Source: Ferdinandcohnia humi_A
GTDB lineage: Bacteria; Bacillota; Bacilli; Bacillales; Bacillaceae_L
Reading direction: 5' to 3'
Assembly: GCA_047608075.1 (NCBI GenBank)
Contig: JBLKRX010000018.1
Coordinates: 34,460-98,459 of the forward strand
Length of the DNA: 64,000 bases
The notes under the pieces were generated by a model that worked only from the letters and a program-made list of their open reading frames with translations, did not search any database and had not been told where the DNA came from. This document shows positions 33,256 to 41,361 of this stretch, one piece after another (within the stretch, counting starts at the first letter, position 1; each line of letters begins with the position of its first letter). The position numbers and the translations under genes are program-made.

Positions 33256-33732
33256 TTAAAAGTTCTCTAATATATTTCCATCCATTGGGATAATTCGATG
33301 TGGTGGACACACAAGTAATTTTCCTTCTAGCACCTTGGCATCCTCTTCATCAGTAGCTGATACCATGATATCTACTGTATGCTCAGGAAGATTTACTTTT
33401 GTTACTTCAAATAAGAATTGTGCTGTCGCATAATGATACAAAGGTTTAAAAAATTCAATGTCCTGTTTTAGGACATGACTCCCAGGACCTGGTAAATACT
33501 TAGAAACAGCAGCTGTGATTATCCCTGTCAGCATAATGGTAGGAACAATTGGCTTTTTAAAAGGTGTTTGAGATGCGTAGTCATGTTGAATATAAAGTGG
33601 GTTTGCATCATTCGTTAAACCTAAATATAAGAGTAAATCTTTATCTTCTATTTTCTCCGTTAATGAAAGCTTTTCCCCAACTGTCATTTCTTCAATTTTC
33701 CTACCTAATTTTCGTTTCTTTCCTAATAACAT
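33256..33732 (-). CDS. MaoC-like hotdog-fold dehydratase domain protein
   Basis: A 158-residue single-domain protein. LTNDANPLYIQHDYASQ is the MaoC/R-specific hydratase motif (Asp...Asn-Pro-x-His-like, with Tyr in place of His), and IVPTIMLTGIITAAVSKYLPG fits the hotdog helix. Such proteins hydrate enoyl-CoA or enoyl-ACP, but the unusual Tyr leaves activity uncertain. The ATG at 33732 is preferred; a TTG at 33741 sits too close to GGAGG. It lies between mdh and phoP and is not in the B. subtilis order. Confidence 0.75.
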   Translation of the reverse strand: MLLGKKRKLGRKIEEMTVGEKLSLTEKIEDKDLLLYLGLTNDANPLYIQHDYASQTPFKKPIVPTIMLTGIITAAVSKYLPGPGSHVLKQDIEFFKPLYHYATAQFLFEVTKVNLPEHTVDIMVSATDEEDAKVLEGKLLVCPPHRIIPMDGNILENF

Positions 33733-33930
33733 GAACCCCAAGCACCTCCAAATAGTAAAAAAGCAAGTGATGTATTCAAATCCTTAATAGACAAGCGCTC
33801 AATTTGATCAAAAAGAAAAGCCCTATCAAATATCTATAAGCGACTAAAGTACATTCTATAAGAATAGGAAACATTAAAGTAGTTTTACTTACCTTCCTTA
33901 CATTAAGAAAACGGTTACATTTTTATGTAT

Positions 33931-33959
33931 AAAAGATTCGGGGTGGCCCCAAATCTTTT
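33931..33959 (-). terminator. citZ-icd-mdh operon terminator
   Basis: AAAAGATTTGGGG and CCCCGAATCTTTT enclose CCA and end in T residues on the minus strand, just after mdh. Confidence 0.9.
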
Positions 33960-33974
33960 CACTTAATTTTATTA

Positions 33975-34916
33975 TTAAGCAAGAATATTCATTACATTTC
34001 TTACTGAGTCAGCAGATTTAGATAACTCCGCTTTTTCTTTTTCAGTAAGATCAAGCTCGATAATTTTTTCAATTCCGTTAGCACCTAAGATAGTAGGTAC
34101 TCCTAGGTAAATACCATCAAATCCATATTCCCCTTCTAAATATGCGATAGAAGGTAATACACGACGTTGGTCCTTGAGTATAGCTTCTACCATTTCTACT
34201 AGAGATGCTGCCGGAGCATAGTATGCACTTCCATTACCGAGAAGGTTAACGATTTCTCCGCCACCTTTACGTGTACGTTCAACGATTGCATCAAGACGGT
34301 CCTTAGGAATAAGAGTTTCTAGAGGAATACCTCCAGCATAGGAATAGCGAACAAGTGGAACCATGTCATCTCCATGTCCACCAAGAACAAAGCCAGTAAT
34401 ATCTTTAACTGATAGATTTAATTCTTGCGCAATAAAAGTACGGAAACGCGCTGTATCTAATACTCCAGATTGACCAATAACACGGTTTTTAGGGAAACCT
34501 GACTCTTTAAAGACAGTATAAGTCATTGCATCAACAGGATTTGTTAATACGATGATATAGCTGTTTGGAGAGTATTTTGCAATTTCTTGTGCAACACTCT
34601 TCATGATTTTTTGGTTCGTTTGAACAAGATCATCACGGCTCATACCAGGCTTGCGCGCAATACCTGCTGTGATAACAACAATATCAGATTCAGCTGTATC
34701 TTCATAATTAGATGTACCCGTAATATTTGCATCAAAACCTTGTACTGGACCTGCTTCAAGCATGTCAAGCGCTTTACCCTTTGTAGGGTTTTCCATTTGA
34801 GGGATGTCTACTAATACAACATCACCTAATTCTTTTTGTGCAAGAAGGAATGCAGTTGTTGCACCAGTAAACCCACTACCAATAACTGATATTTTTTTAC
34901 GTTTAAACTGACTCAT
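33975..34916 (-). CDS. mdh: Malate dehydrogenase
   Basis: A 313-residue LDH-type NAD-dependent malate dehydrogenase of the TCA cycle. N-terminal Rossmann motif ISVIGSGFTGATTAF with VDIP following, substrate Arg in ITAGIARKPGMSRDDL, GQSGVLDTARFRTF and the catalytic His in GGHGDDMVPLVRY. It is the last gene of citZ-icd-mdh, 65 bp after icd. A perfect 24-bp palindrome sits in that gap. Confidence 0.98.
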   Translation of the reverse strand: MSQFKRKKISVIGSGFTGATTAFLLAQKELGDVVLVDIPQMENPTKGKALDMLEAGPVQGFDANITGTSNYEDTAESDIVVITAGIARKPGMSRDDLVQTNQKIMKSVAQEIAKYSPNSYIIVLTNPVDAMTYTVFKESGFPKNRVIGQSGVLDTARFRTFIAQELNLSVKDITGFVLGGHGDDMVPLVRYSYAGGIPLETLIPKDRLDAIVERTRKGGGEIVNLLGNGSAYYAPAASLVEMVEAILKDQRRVLPSIAYLEGEYGFDGIYLGVPTILGANGIEKIIELDLTEKEKAELSKSADSVRNVMNILA

Positions 34917-34943
34917 AATTCTTCCTCCTATTCTTATGTAAGA

Positions 34944-34967
34944 GACTACCCTTATATAAGGGTAGTC
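34944..34967. other. Perfect palindrome between icd and mdh
   Basis: GACTACCCTTAT and its exact complement face each other with no spacer. No T-run follows, so it is unlikely to be a full terminator. It may stabilise or process the mRNA. Confidence 0.6.
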
Positions 34968-34981
34968 ATCTATACCTATTA

Positions 34982-36253
34982 TTATCCTAAGTTCTTAATT
35001 AACTCGTTAGCAAACTCAGAACATTTCACTTCCGTTGCGCCATCCATTAGACGTGCGAAGTCATATGTTACAACTTTAGATTCAATTGTTTTTTCCATTG
35101 AATTCATGATAAGAGTTGCTGCTTCATTCCACCCTAAGTGCTCAAGCATTAAAACTCCAGATAAAAGAACAGATGAAGGGTTTACTTTATCTAAACCTGC
35201 ATATTTAGGAGCAGTACCATGCGTTGCTTCAAATATAGCATGACCAGTTTCATAATTGATGTTAGCTCCTGGTGCAATACCAATTCCACCAACTTGTGCA
35301 GCTAGTGCATCTGAAATGTAATCTCCATTTAAGTTCATTGTAGCTACAACATCAAATTCACGAGGACGTGTTAAGATTTGTTGTAAGAAGATGTCAGCGA
35401 TTGAATCTTTTACGATGATTTTACCTGCAGCTTCAGCATCAGCTTGTGCTTTGTTTGCAGCATCTTTTCCTTCTTCTTCTACAATGCGATCATATTGTGC
35501 CCAAGTAAATACTTTATCTCCAAATTCTTGCTCAGCAAGCTCGTAACCCCAGTTTTTGAAAGCTCCTTCTGTGAACTTCATGATGTTACCTTTGTGTACA
35601 AGAGTTACTGATTTACGTCCTTGTTCGATAGCATAATTAATTGCAGCGCGAACTAAACGCTTTGTTCCTTCTTCAGAAACTGGCTTAATACCAATACCGG
35701 AAGTTTCTGGGAAACGGATTTTGTTAACGCCCATTTCATTTTGTAGGAAGTTGATAAGCTTTTGAACTTGCTCAGAACCTTTTGCATATTCGATTCCAGC
35801 ATAGATATCTTCAGTATTTTCACGGAAGATTACCATATCTGTATCTTCTGGACGCTTAACTGGTGAAGGTACACCTGTAAAGTATCGTACCGGACGAAGA
35901 CACGTAAATAAATCTAATTCTTGACGTAGCGCAACATTTAGTGAACGAATCCCTCCACCAACAGGAGTTGTTAAAGGACCTTTAATAGCAATTATGTACT
36001 CGCGAATAACGTCTAATGTTTCTTCTGGTAACCATTCTCCAGTTTGATTAAACGCTTTTTCACCTGCTAAAACTTCTTTCCAAACAATGCTTTTTTCACC
36101 GTTATAAGCTTTTTCAACAGCTGCTTCTAATACACGTGAAGCTGCAGCCCAAATATCAGGACCAGTTCCATCTCCCTCGATGAATGGAATAACTGGGTTA
36201 TTTGGTACGTTTAATACACCATTTGTAACTGTAATTTTTTCTCCTTGAGTCAC
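34982..36253 (-). CDS. icd: Isocitrate dehydrogenase (NADP)
   Basis: A 423-residue dimeric enzyme converting isocitrate to 2-oxoglutarate and CO2 with NADP reduction. The phosphorylation-loop region IRSLNVALRQELDLF, the substrate motif VIFRENTEDIYAGIEY and NLNGDYISDALAAQVGG with metal-binding Asp are visible. The sequence ends CSEFANELIKNLG. It lies between citZ and mdh as in B. subtilis. Confidence 0.98.
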   Translation of the reverse strand: MTQGEKITVTNGVLNVPNNPVIPFIEGDGTGPDIWAAASRVLEAAVEKAYNGEKSIVWKEVLAGEKAFNQTGEWLPEETLDVIREYIIAIKGPLTTPVGGGIRSLNVALRQELDLFTCLRPVRYFTGVPSPVKRPEDTDMVIFRENTEDIYAGIEYAKGSEQVQKLINFLQNEMGVNKIRFPETSGIGIKPVSEEGTKRLVRAAINYAIEQGRKSVTLVHKGNIMKFTEGAFKNWGYELAEQEFGDKVFTWAQYDRIVEEEGKDAANKAQADAEAAGKIIVKDSIADIFLQQILTRPREFDVVATMNLNGDYISDALAAQVGGIGIAPGANINYETGHAIFEATHGTAPKYAGLDKVNPSSVLLSGVLMLEHLGWNEAATLIMNSMEKTIESKVVTYDFARLMDGATEVKCSEFANELIKNLG

Positions 36254-36360
36254 TAGTATTACCTCCTAAAGTTTTAAGAAGCATTCTAAAGGAGATTCCT
36301 TTAAAAATGCTCCTACAATTGTATTTTACATTATCATTTTATATGAATCTGATTTAAAAA

Positions 36361-37479
36361 TTAACCTCTTTGCTCGATTGGAACATATTGTTGCATTCCA
36401 GGTCCTGTATACTCAGCACGTGGGCGGATTAGACGGTTGTTTTCATATTGTTCTAAAATATGAGCTAACCAGCCAGATACGCGGCTAACAGCAAAGATTG
36501 GTGTAAATAAATCATGATCGATACCTAAGCTATGGTAAACAGAAGCAGAGTAAAAATCAACATTTGGTGGTAATGGCTTTTCACTTGTAACGATTGATTC
36601 AATCTTAGTTGACATCTCATACCATTTTGATTCACCAGTAATCGTAGTTAATTTTTGTGACATTGCCTTTAAGTGTTTTGCACGAGGATCGCCTTGGCGA
36701 TATACTCTGTGTCCAAAGCCCATAATTTTTTCTTTATTTGCTAGTTTTGTTTTAATATAAGACTCTACATTTTCTACTTCGCCAATTTCAGTTAGCATTT
36801 TCATAACTGCCTCATTAGCCCCACCATGAAGTGGTCCTTTTAGTGCACCAATCGCTGCTGTAACACCTGAATACACATCTGATAAAGTAGCAACACAGAC
36901 ACGTGCAGTGAAAGTAGATGCATTTAGTTCATGGTCTGCATGAAGTACAAGCGCTTTATTAAACGCTTCTTCTGCTATTGCACTAGGCTCTTTGCCAGTT
37001 AACATATATAAGAAATTGCCTGCAAAGCTTAAGTCAGTACGTGGAGCTACTGGCTCAAGTCCTTTACGAACACGAGAAAACGCAGTAACGATTGTAGGAA
37101 GTTTTGCTTGTAGACGAATAGCTTTTTGATAGTTTGCTTTTTCATCCATATCATCTGCATCTTCATCATATAAGCCTAATAACGAAACAGCTGAGCGTAG
37201 AGCTGCCATTGGATGAACCTTGTCGATTGGGTATGTCTTAAAATGGTCAAGCACTTCTTGAGGAAGACTTGCATTTTCAGCCAGCTGTTGCTTTAACTCT
37301 GCTAATTCCTCTTTATTTGGTAGTTTACGATGCCACAATAAGTAAACAACCTCTTCAAAACTAGCATTTTCCGCTAAGTCATCGATGTCAAAACCTACGT
37401 AAGTTAACGTGTCATCGATAATTGAACTAATTGAAGATGTAGTTGCTACAATCCCTTCTAGACCCTTTGTTGCTGTCAT
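36361..37479 (-). CDS. citZ: Citrate synthase II
   Basis: A 372-residue Gram-positive-type citrate synthase, first step of the TCA cycle. Catalytic residues appear in LVLHADHELNAST (His near 222), KIMGFGHRVYRQGDPRA (His near 261) and PPNVDFYSASVYHSLG (Asp near 312). It is the first gene of citZ-icd-mdh. The 5' region holds a sigma-A promoter about 230 bases upstream and a cre-like site in the leader, consistent with carbon catabolite control. Confidence 0.98.
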   Translation of the reverse strand: MTATKGLEGIVATTSSISSIIDDTLTYVGFDIDDLAENASFEEVVYLLWHRKLPNKEELAELKQQLAENASLPQEVLDHFKTYPIDKVHPMAALRSAVSLLGLYDEDADDMDEKANYQKAIRLQAKLPTIVTAFSRVRKGLEPVAPRTDLSFAGNFLYMLTGKEPSAIAEEAFNKALVLHADHELNASTFTARVCVATLSDVYSGVTAAIGALKGPLHGGANEAVMKMLTEIGEVENVESYIKTKLANKEKIMGFGHRVYRQGDPRAKHLKAMSQKLTTITGESKWYEMSTKIESIVTSEKPLPPNVDFYSASVYHSLGIDHDLFTPIFAVSRVSGWLAHILEQYENNRLIRPRAEYTGPGMQQYVPIEQRG

Positions 37480-37580
37480 AGTACCCTCTCCTTTTCGAAA
37501 TTTCCCCAGACCCCTGTTTTAAGTTGGGATAAAAATGAGCACATGCTCAAAAACAAATCATTTCTTCGTAATATACAAAA

Positions 37581-37593
37581 GTAAATGCTTTCA
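37581..37593 (-). promoter_or_regulatory. cre-like site in the citZ leader
   Basis: TGAAAGCATTTAC on the minus strand differs from the cre consensus TGWAANCGNTNWCA mainly by A for the central G. Its position about 110 bases after the promoter would suit a CcpA roadblock. Confidence 0.5.
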
Positions 37594-37704
37594 TTTTTGA
37601 AAATTTGCTCTACATGTCACATTCAAAAAATATTTTTGTGACAAAAGAAATATTTTAAAATGAAAGTGAAAAAATTATGTAGAAAATTTGTAACCCTAGT
37701 GTCT

Positions 37705-37733
37705 ATTATAATCAATTATCAGACTTTTGTGAA
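37705..37733 (-). promoter_or_regulatory. citZ promoter
   Basis: TTCACA (37728-37733) and TATAAT (37705-37710) on the minus strand, 17-base spacer. The rest of 37480-38032 is AT-rich, with no gene. Confidence 0.65.
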
Positions 37734-38032
37734 TCAAAAGAGATAAAATAAACGAAAGAATATTATTACACAAAAGCTTTTTTAGGAAATAAACATCATG
37801 CTAGGGTGTATTGTAATGGACTCAGGATTCAGCCAAATGCATTTTTGACAAACAAGGCTTTTTTTGTAATATTCCATCGAATTATTTTCACTTACCACTA
37901 TTAGGTATAATATCATAAAAATCATTTTTTCTCCATAATTGGCAACTTTATTCTTGAAACCCCTTTCTTACTTTTCAAGCTTAGCTAAAAAATGTAAAAT
38001 AATAGGTAAGTAATTACTAGGGAGGAAAAAGT

Positions 38033-39148
38033 TTGAACATTAATTATGTATATAGCTTTTTACGCTTTCTATTAGTCATAGCTTTACTTGTAATGGGATC
38101 AGTACTTTTCTATTACATGTTTAAGCTTACCTATCCATTCTTATTTGCTTTATTAATTGCTTTTCTTATTAACCCACTTGTGAATTTTTTTGAACGAAAA
38201 GGACGAATGCCTCGCGGACTTGCTGTTTTTTTGGGGATTGTGCTTGTATTTGCAGTAGTAACTGGATTACTCACACTTTTAATTACAGAAATTATTTCTG
38301 GAGCAAACTATCTTGCGAATGAGGTTCCACAACATTTTGAAAAGCTTGTCACATATTTTGAAAATTTAATAGTTGGGCAAATTATCCCCTTATATGAACA
38401 ATTAACAAATATTTTTGATAATTTGGAGCAAGGTCAACAACAAACAATTATGGATAACATAGGGAACGTTGGAACAACAATTGCAAGGAATGTAGGTGAG
38501 TTTGTAAAAGCCTTTTTAGAAAATATCCCAGTATTTTTAGGATGGCTTCCTAACGCTGCAACAGTAATAGTGTTCTCACTTCTTGCAACCTTCTTTATCA
38601 GCAAGGACTGGAATAAATTTATTGATTTAGGACGAAAAATAATACCAGTTAAGGCTAGAACAAGTGGAAAATCGGTTTTTGTTGAACTTAAAAAAGCTTT
38701 ATTTGGATTTATAAAAGCTCAACTTACCCTGATTTCAATCACTGCTGGAATTGTTCTTATTGGTCTCTTAGTCCTAAGGATTGATTATGCTATTACGATT
38801 GCATTATTAATCGGTCTTGTTGATTTACTACCTTACTTAGGAACAGGACTTGTTTTTGTTCCATGGATTGTCTATTCCGCATTTAGTGGAAATATACCAT
38901 TAGCGATTGGGTTAGGTGTCTTGTACATTGTCGTGATTGTTCAAAGACAGGTTATGGAACCAAAAATTATTTCCTCTAGCATAGGATTAGACCCTCTCGC
39001 TACGTTGATCTCTTTATTTGTTGGTTTTCAATTATTTGGATTCTTAGGATTAATCATTGGTCCGGTCATTCTTGTAATCATTAGGACATTATATATGACA
39101 GGAGTTATTAAGGATGTTTGGAATTTCATTCTTGGTAAGGAAGCATAA
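38033..39148 (+). CDS. ytvI: Sporulation integral membrane protein YtvI (AI-2E transporter superfamily)
   Basis: A 371-residue membrane protein with about eight helices: two pairs at the N-terminus, a long soluble loop (about 90-160), then helices leading to the conserved DLLPYLGTG and EPKIISSSIGLDPLATLISL motifs of the AI-2E/PerM superfamily. In Bacillus YtvI is a sigma-E sporulation gene next to citZ, divergently oriented as here. Transported substrate unknown. The start is a TTG at 38033, seven bases after GGAGG. Confidence 0.92.
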   Translation: MNINYVYSFLRFLLVIALLVMGSVLFYYMFKLTYPFLFALLIAFLINPLVNFFERKGRMPRGLAVFLGIVLVFAVVTGLLTLLITEIISGANYLANEVPQHFEKLVTYFENLIVGQIIPLYEQLTNIFDNLEQGQQQTIMDNIGNVGTTIARNVGEFVKAFLENIPVFLGWLPNAATVIVFSLLATFFISKDWNKFIDLGRKIIPVKARTSGKSVFVELKKALFGFIKAQLTLISITAGIVLIGLLVLRIDYAITIALLIGLVDLLPYLGTGLVFVPWIVYSAFSGNIPLAIGLGVLYIVVIVQRQVMEPKIISSSIGLDPLATLISLFVGFQLFGFLGLIIGPVILVIIRTLYMTGVIKDVWNFILGKEA

Positions 39149-39237
39149 CAATCGATAAGGGGCTGTCCGGAAAGTCATTGAAAAATGACTTTTGAGGATA
39201 GTCCTCACTTTTTGTTAATTTTAATTCCGTTAAAATA

Positions 39238-39400
39238 AATTCGTTGATTTCCGCTGCAGGCACTCGCTTTCCGCGGGCGGTCCGGGAGCCTCCTCGGCGC
39301 TAACGCTTCTGCGGGGTCTCCCCTGGACGTGCTTTTCCCGCAGGAGTCTCGTGCCTTCCACTCCAATCAACCAACTTAAAAATCAATTGCAGCTTTTTTG
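39238..39400. repeat. Dispersed repeat, family 2, copy 3 (short subtype)
   Basis: Contains CGCTTTCCGCGGGCGGTCCG, GCTTTTCCCGCAGGAGTCTC and CTTCCACTCCAATCAACCAA. It lacks the CATGCACGAAGAAAATGC block found in copies 1, 2 and 4. Confidence 0.8.
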
Positions 39401-39612
39401 CCAGTTATTTTCATAATTATGCACAAAAAAATCGTCTTTTCTAGTAAAATTGTTAGTGACCAAACCAACAATTACCGAAAGGACGATTTTTTACGAGCAA
39501 TCAAAAGATTACTGATACAAATTATAGCATGTACAACAAAGCCTTCCACTAGATATTCCAGAGAAAACTCTCGTTCCCTCGCAGAAAAACTTTCCTCCTA
39601 CTTTTATTCCTT

Positions 39613-40063
39613 ATAACTATAAACAAGGTATAGCTATTTTAGATCTCCAAGATTCTATTTCACCCAATCATGTGGCACGTGTAATCGTGAAATGATAGAA
39701 AACATAGAGGACCAATTTTTCTTCAAATACTATAAAGGTGGGGGATGGAGTTCCTATCATCCAAAAATGATGACAAAGATTGTATTGTACGGATACTCAA
39801 AGAAAATTTATTCGTGTAGAGAAATTGCTACCTTACTCGTTGAAAATATTCCAGCTATGTTGTTGGCTGCACTCCAGAAACCAGATTACCGTACGATTAA
39901 TGATTTCCGTGGGAAACACATGGGGAAGTTTATTCAACCATTATTTGAACAAATGATTCATCAGCTTATTGAAAAAAAATACATTATCAATGGAAATTAC
40001 TTTTTGGATGGTACAAAAATCGAAGCCAATGCCAATAAGTATTGTATTTTAGGGACTTTTTAG
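39613..40063 (+). pseudogene. IS1182-family transposase, truncated and frameshifted
   Basis: Frame one reads YNYKQGIAILDLQDSISPNH and VARV up to about 39690. It then shifts to a second frame starting MIENIEDQFFFKYYKGGG and running through YHPKMMTKIVLYGYSKKIYS, RTINDFRGKHM and NYFLDGTKIEANANKY. This is the N-terminal half of IS1182-type transposases; the last motif holds the first catalytic Asp. It then ends abruptly in the right inverted repeat. Confidence 0.8.
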
Positions 40064-40367
40064 ACAGCCCCTTTTATACATTTTGTAAACTTTAGACTTA
40101 TCTCAGTCTAAATGAACACCATAGTTATATTAGTCCGGTTTCTAGGTGACAAATTAAAGACGTTGCAGACTGGCTTTTATAGAGACGTTCAAACGTTTTA
40201 GTTTGGTATTATTATAAAATTAGTTAAGATGAACGGTAGAAATGGTTAAGGAATGTAGTTCTATATTAATAGAAGATAATTTGGCTATTTTGCCAAATTA
40301 GATCAACATTTCTAATAAATAGAGGCTCTGTACAGGATTTACGAAGATTGAAAGGGAATTATTATAA

Positions 40368-40459
40368 TAATTAAGCCAATTTCGGAGTAATTAAGCCACT
40401 TATTGAAATAATTAATCCAATTTCTCAATAATTAAGCCAATAATCAAATAATTAAGCCA
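40368..40459. repeat. Five-copy tandem 20-bp repeat
   Basis: TAATTAAGCCA (one copy TAATTAATCCA) recurs at 40368, 40388, 40409, 40429 and 40449, a 20/21-base period with variable spacers. The region 40074-40599 contains no gene. Spacing is far too short for a CRISPR array. Confidence 0.8.
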
Positions 40460-40599
40460 CTCTATGATAGATGTGAAAACTACTACAAAAGGGTGTGTTT
40501 ATTGATTCGTGACCAAAAAAGGGTAGTGGCATATAAATACCACTCTACATAAAAAAAAGGGAACTTATCTAAGTTCCCTTAATGCATTCAATCTTATAT

Positions 40600-40989
40600 T
40601 TACCGTCTAATCACGGTAAATTGTCCTCTATCTATCATTCGTTTTATAATTCTTCCAATAAATGGCTTAACCAATTGTCTTGTAAATGGGACTAAGAGTA
40701 TTAAACCAGTTAAATCGGTAATAAAGCCAGGTGTAAGGAGTAGTACAGCTCCAACTAGAATACAAATACCATCCATTATGGCATGACCTGGTACTTGTCC
40801 GTAACTCATTTGCTCCTGTGCTCTTCGTAGTGTCTCTAATCCCTCTTTTTTAGCGAGCCACGCGCCTAATACCCCAGTTAAGATAATTAATATAATCGTT
40901 GCTGCAACCCCAAGTGTTTTACCAGAAAAAATTAATATTCCAATCTCCAAAGCTGGTACAACAATAATAAGTGCTAGTAACAGTCTCAT
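40600..40989 (-). CDS. fxsA: FxsA family membrane protein
   Basis: A 129-residue membrane protein of the FxsA family, whose Escherichia coli namesake affects exclusion of phage T7 by the F plasmid. Four hydrophobic segments are visible, with the conserved PALEIGILIF, GVLGAWLAKKEGLETLRRAQ and LTPGFITDLTGLILLVPFTR blocks. Native function unknown. The ATG at 40989 follows GAGGTGG; an in-frame ATG at 41007 lies upstream of that site. In B. subtilis the homologue lies between ytvI and pyk, the same place. Confidence 0.88.
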   Translation of the reverse strand: MRLLLALIIVVPALEIGILIFSGKTLGVAATIILIILTGVLGAWLAKKEGLETLRRAQEQMSYGQVPGHAIMDGICILVGAVLLLTPGFITDLTGLILLVPFTRQLVKPFIGRIIKRMIDRGQFTVIRR

Positions 40990-41064
40990 ATTGTCCACCT
41001 CAAACATGTTAGGTTAATACCTCTATTATACGTTACTATAGTAAATTAACTAGAGCTTTTCTGT

Positions 41065-41235
41065 TTAAAATTTGATATCATCCTCTGCCTGGAGTAAACC
41101 CAATCCTAGTTGCTCAACTTTCAATAACTTAGAAATGCGTAAGCGAATTGAAGAAGGAACATCCACTAAGAATCTTCCGCGTCCTGTGTAAGTACGACAA
41201 GCAAATAATTCTAATTCTGTTTCAAAATAGTCGCT
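41065..41235 (-). pseudogene. Unidentified 3' gene remnant
   Basis: An open frame of 56 codons without a start, closed by a TAG upstream and TAA at 41065-41067. It reads ETELELFACRTYTGRGRFLV, then DVPSSIRLRIS and KVEQLGLGLLQAEDDIKF. Codon use and composition look coding, unlike the surrounding spacer. I do not recognise the family. It may be the end of a lost gene between pyk and fxsA. The rest of 41008-41361 is repeat and terminator. Confidence 0.35.
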
Positions 41236-41249
41236 CTATAACTTTTCAT

Positions 41250-41325
41250 GTTAATTGACCTCGAGGGGGTTGGCCGCTTGCGCTAGACTGTGGAGTCTGT
41301 GTTCAATATTTTATACTTACTTTAC
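41250..41325. repeat. Dispersed repeat, family 3, partial copy
   Basis: TTGACCTCGAGGGGGTTGGC and GCGCTAGACTGTGGAGTCTG with GTTCAATATTTTATAC match blocks in the copies at 55180 and 56880. Confidence 0.55.
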
Positions 41326-41328
41326 TTA

Positions 41329-41358
41329 AAAAAAAGAGAAGGGTTGTCCCTCCTCCTC
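41329..41358 (-). terminator. pfkA-pyk terminator
   Basis: GAGGAGGGACAACCCTTCTC on the minus strand folds on itself and is followed by eight T residues. Confidence 0.8.
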
Positions 41359-41361
41359 TAC

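Larger units (their letters stand above)
39157..40073. mobile_element. Decayed IS1182-type element
   Basis: Inverted ends AAGGGGCTGTCCGGAAAGTC (39157-39176) and GACTTTTTAGACAGCCCCTT (40054-40073) enclose 917 bp. Inside are a family-2 repeat (39238-39400) and the N-terminal part of an IS1182/IS5-like transposase with a frameshift. The catalytic DDE part after the first Asp is missing, so it cannot move by itself. Confidence 0.8.

Noticed and set aside
39398..39616. Open frame of 72 codons before the transposase fragment
   Set aside because: It spans a family-2 repeat edge and non-coding IS sequence; the real transposase frame begins later in another phase.
40368..40459. CRISPR-like array
   Set aside because: The unit is only 11 bases with about 9-base spacers, far below CRISPR dimensions, and no cas gene is nearby.
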